Assembly: GCA_016764535.1 (NCBI GenBank)
Contig: JAESRR010000136.1
Span: 1 to 6,984 of the forward strand
Direction: 5' to 3'
Source: Cohaesibacteraceae bacterium
GTDB lineage: Bacteria; Pseudomonadota; Alphaproteobacteria; Rhizobiales; Cohaesibacteraceae
Length of the DNA stretch: 6,984 nt
Below are positions 4,445-6,984 of the stretch, piece by piece. How positions within the stretch are numbered: position 1 is the first letter of the stretch; each line of letters starts with the position of its first letter. The notes beneath the pieces were generated by a model. The model saw nothing but the letters and a program-made list of their open reading frames with translations, had not been told where the DNA came from and ran no database searches. Position numbers and translations under genes: made by a program.

Positions 4445-6636
4445 AAGACTGGTGGACCCGCGCGGAAATGATTGAGGCAGGTCTTCCCGGACTTGGTTCC
4501 CACGCTGCAATTAACCGAATCGCAAAACTTGCCTCATGGTCTGCGCAGGATGGCAAATACCGTAAAAAATACGGTCGCGGTGGTGGTTTTGAAATCCACC
4601 AATCACTTTTACCTGAAGAAGCCAGAATAAGCCTTTGCGTCAAACAGTCTGATATCTGCGTAGATACCGAAATCAAGCGCGGTGCCGCCATATACGAGGC
4701 TGATCATAGTCTTGACGCTTACGAGCAGACAGAACGCGACGCACGCCTCGTGATACTGGCATCTTTAGACCGTTTTATTCTGCAATCCGGTCTGAAGTCC
4801 GGTCGTGCAATCAAATCATATATTCAGTCTTTCAACGATGGGCATTTGAGCATTGACGCCTGGGTTCGCGATGCAATTCCGCGTGTGTCACGTTCAAGCC
4901 TGTTCGAATGGCGAAAAGCCCGAAACGAAGGCAATTTTGCAGCTCTATCTGTATCTAGAAAGGGCAAACGCAAACAGCGCGGCATACTCGATCTGGCAAA
5001 TGAAGGCGCAGTCAAAACCTATGTTTTGGCACTGGTGGCCAAACAACCTCAATTAACTGCAAAACCCCTGCGCGCGGCAATTCTCAAGCGGTTTGGCGAC
5101 GAGCTGGAAATTCTCGACCAACAGACCGGCGAAATAAATTTCAAACCGGTGCCAGTTCTTCGCACATTGCAACATGTTCTGTCGGGATGGAAAGACCAGT
5201 ACAGAAGCGAACTGCTGCGCCTCACCAACCCTGACGCCTACAAAAGCACAGTACGGATGGTTGCAGCGGGTGGCGCTTCGGCGCACATCCAGCGCCTTAA
5301 TCAGCTTTGGGAAATTGATGCATCTCCTGCCGATGTCATGACGACTGACGGGCGCTGGAACATTTACGCATGTATCGACGTTTGGTCCCGCCGCATGATG
5401 GTGCTGGTCACAAAAACACCACGGGCGTCGGCGGTCGGTTTGCTGGTACGTAACGCCATTGGTGCATGGGGTGTTCCGGAAGGCATCAAAACCGACAATG
5501 GCTCTGATTTCATCGCCAAACAAACCAAACGTCTGTTCGGTGCCCTTGATATTGAGCAACTGATTTGTGACCCGTTTTCACCTGAACAAAAACCACATGT
5601 CGAACGTTGCATCGGAACCTGGCAACGTGGATTTGCGCGCTTGTTACCGGGATTTGTCGGCCATTCTGTAGCTGATCGCTCAATCATCGAGAACCGGAAA
5701 CGCTTTTCCGCACGGCTCGGCACATCGGTTGAAGAAATATTCGATGTCAGCATGTCACCGCAGGAGCTTCAGGAAGCTTCAGACACTTGGGTTGAGCGGG
5801 TCTATTCTCATGCACCCCATGCCGGACTAAACGGCACCACCCCGGTTGAACGGGTCGCCTCGTGGATCGGCAATATCCGAACCGTTGACCATGATGCATT
5901 GAATGTTCTTCTGGCTCCGATTGCTTCAGGCAACGGCGTTCGCCAAATGACCAAGTCAGGTATTCGGGTTAACAATGAGCATTATCTGATTGGCAATGTT
6001 GCGCCCGGTGAAACGGTGTTTTGCCGCATGGACCCGGCAGATTTGGGTAAACTTTGGGTCTATTCGGAAGACGACGAAACGTTTATCGGCCACGCGGTCG
6101 CGCCAGTTATCGCAGGTCTTGATCCCGAACAGACAATTCGGCAGGTACGCAGATTACAACGTGCAATCGAAGACGAACAAATCACGCCTATCCGCCACGA
6201 AATGAAAAAAATCGGGCCTCGTGACGTTTTGAATGCGGTGCTGGAAGAAAACATTGCTGCGACGATCGTGGCGTTTCCAAAACCCGAACAAACTCACACC
6301 ACTCCGGAATTGCAAGCAGCTGGCGAAACCCACAAGGAAATCGTCACCACGCTGAACCCTGAACTCGACGCCCTGATGTCGGAAATCAATACCGATCTTG
6401 GCAAGCCAGCCTTCCGCGCTCCAACAACAAAAACTGTCAGTGTCACGCCTATCAAATCAGAAACACCTGTCGACAGATACCGCCGCGCCCGAGAGCTGGA
6501 ACAGCGAATAAGAGATGGTCTTGCCGTCACAGAACGCGATGCGCTTTGGGTCAGAACCTATCGGACAGGCAGTGAATACACCGCTCAACAAGCCCTTGAA
6601 AACGACTTTGGCGGGGTGATCAAAAAAGATCACTAG
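4441..6636 (+). CDS. Mu-like phage transposase (MuA family, DDE recombinase)
   Basis: The 731-residue protein carries out strand transfer of the phage ends. Domains in order: a Mu-type winged helix DNA-binding domain (about 1-65: WWTRAEMIEAGLPGLGS, RGGGFEIHQSLLPEEARISL); an end-binding helical region (about 95-270); an integrase-like catalytic core (about 285-410) with Asp293 (WEIDAS), Asp352 (KTDNGSDF) and Glu388 (KPHVER); a Mu-type C-terminal beta-barrel (about 455-555); and a polar C-terminal tail that in MuA contacts MuB and ClpX. The catalytic triad is complete. The second Asp and the Glu are 35 residues apart (DD35E), whereas Mu itself has 55. The start is GTG at 4441 with GGAGG 5 nt upstream, overlapping the previous stop. 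It is somewhat longer than MuA (663 residues), mostly in the tail. Confidence 0.93.
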   Translation: MKDWWTRAEMIEAGLPGLGSHAAINRIAKLASWSAQDGKYRKKYGRGGGFEIHQSLLPEEARISLCVKQSDICVDTEIKRGAAIYEADHSLDAYEQTERDARLVILASLDRFILQSGLKSGRAIKSYIQSFNDGHLSIDAWVRDAIPRVSRSSLFEWRKARNEGNFAALSVSRKGKRKQRGILDLANEGAVKTYVLALVAKQPQLTAKPLRAAILKRFGDELEILDQQTGEINFKPVPVLRTLQHVLSGWKDQYRSELLRLTNPDAYKSTVRMVAAGGASAHIQRLNQLWEIDASPADVMTTDGRWNIYACIDVWSRRMMVLVTKTPRASAVGLLVRNAIGAWGVPEGIKTDNGSDFIAKQTKRLFGALDIEQLICDPFSPEQKPHVERCIGTWQRGFARLLPGFVGHSVADRSIIENRKRFSARLGTSVEEIFDVSMSPQELQEASDTWVERVYSHAPHAGLNGTTPVERVASWIGNIRTVDHDALNVLLAPIASGNGVRQMTKSGIRVNNEHYLIGNVAPGETVFCRMDPADLGKLWVYSEDDETFIGHAVAPVIAGLDPEQTIRQVRRLQRAIEDEQITPIRHEMKKIGPRDVLNAVLEENIAATIVAFPKPEQTHTTPELQAAGETHKEIVTTLNPELDALMSEINTDLGKPAFRAPTTKTVSVTPIKSETPVDRYRRARELEQRIRDGLAVTERDALWVRTYRTGSEYTAQQALENDFGGVIKKDH

Positions 6637-6686
6637 CCCACGAATAACAGAGCCTCAACGGCCAAATATTTAAAAGCGAGAGATGA

Positions 6687-6984
6687 ATGAAAAATGCAGT
6701 CCAACAACTACAATCACCCTTTGCCCCGGTGCAAAACATGGCTCTCATGTTGCAACTGGCAAACAGATTAATAAACCGTGATCCCAATTTACCCGGCCTT
6801 GGTGTTTTTTATGGTCCAAGCGGCTTTGGGAAAACGGTTGCAAGCATTTATTGCCAAAACAAAACCTGCGCAATTCGTGTGGAAATTGGAGAAACCTGGA
6901 CAAAGAAAAAGTTCTTTTCCGCTATTTTGAAAGAACTTGGTGTTGCGCAAATTCGTGGCACCATTTCCGACCTCTGTGACCAGA
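6687..6984 (+). CDS. MuB-like AAA+ ATPase, transposition target-capture protein (3' truncated by window edge)
   Basis: The frame is open from ATG 6687 to the right edge (99 codons seen). It contains a Walker A motif, GPSGFGKT (residues 43-50), preceded by the hydrophobic strand GLGVFY, as in MuB/TniB/IstB-type ATPases. In Mu, MuB binds DNA in an ATP-dependent way, delivers target DNA to MuA and gives target immunity. In Mu the Walker A lies near residue 100, after an N-terminal HTH domain; here it begins at 43, so that domain is missing and the layout is closer to short TniB-like proteins. It is 50 bp after the transposase stop, with only a weak purine-rich ribosome site (GCGAGAG). ATG at 6683 is in another frame that soon stops. 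Confidence 0.85.
   Translation, partial: MKNAVQQLQSPFAPVQNMALMLQLANRLINRDPNLPGLGVFYGPSGFGKTVASIYCQNKTCAIRVEIGETWTKKKFFSAILKELGVAQIRGTISDLCDQ

Larger units (their letters stand above)
3036..6984. mobile_element. Mu-like transposable prophage, left early region (partial; left end not fixed)
   Basis: The order leftward repressor, then rightward ner-like regulator, MuA-like transposase and MuB-like ATPase is the defining early-region layout of Mu-type phages. The element continues past the right edge. The start given here is the repressor terminator, the leftmost point confidently assigned to the phage. The true left end lies further left, either in about 2937-3035 or near 1387 if the luxR-luxI block is cargo. 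No 5-bp target duplication can be checked because the right end is not in view. Late genes are also out of view, so a defective or satellite Mu-like element is possible. Confidence 0.8.

Noticed and set aside
5053..5753. Long minus-strand frames (168 and 129 codons) opposite the transposase core
   Set aside because: They are antisense to the conserved DDE catalytic domain and have no ribosome sites or recognisable domains.

Overview
The window looks like a bacterial chromosome, most likely from an alphaproteobacterium of roughly even base composition. That placement is an inference from the style of the proteins and of the Mu-like genes; no rRNA or tRNA is present to confirm it. Three blocks can be read.

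Block 1 (1-1321, plus strand) is ordinary metabolism: the effector-binding half of a GntR/FadR-type regulator, cut by the left window edge, followed 28 bp later by a complete lyase of the isocitrate lyase/PEP mutase superfamily with an intact KRCGH active-site motif.

Block 2 (about 1322-2960, minus strand) is a quorum-sensing pair. A LuxR-type receptor/regulator (2157-2858) lies upstream of, and in tandem with, a LuxI-type acyl-homoserine-lactone synthase (1527-2093). A near-perfect 36-bp dyad at 2901-2936, with the CT-N12-AG core known from LuxR-family operators, overlaps the predicted luxR -35 region. The luxI leader can fold a hairpin over its own ribosome binding site. Just beyond luxI lie two perfectly adjacent 22-bp direct repeats (1391-1434) that look like a transposable-element end.

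Block 3 (about 3036 to the right edge) is the left, early region of a Mu-like transposable prophage. It contains a leftward c-type repressor with its own rho-independent terminator, an operator/promoter region, then rightward ner-like regulator, an unrecognised HTH plus coiled-coil gene, a MuA-like DDE transposase and the start of a MuB-like ATPase. The rightward genes are tightly packed, with start/stop overlaps at two junctions.

The main open question is where the phage left end lies. If it is between luxR and the repressor, the phage inserted just upstream of a host quorum-sensing operon. If it is the repeat-bearing end near 1387, the luxR-luxI circuit is phage cargo sitting between the phage end and its lysis/lysogeny switch. 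The sequence alone does not settle this; the distal prophage end, outside the window, would.
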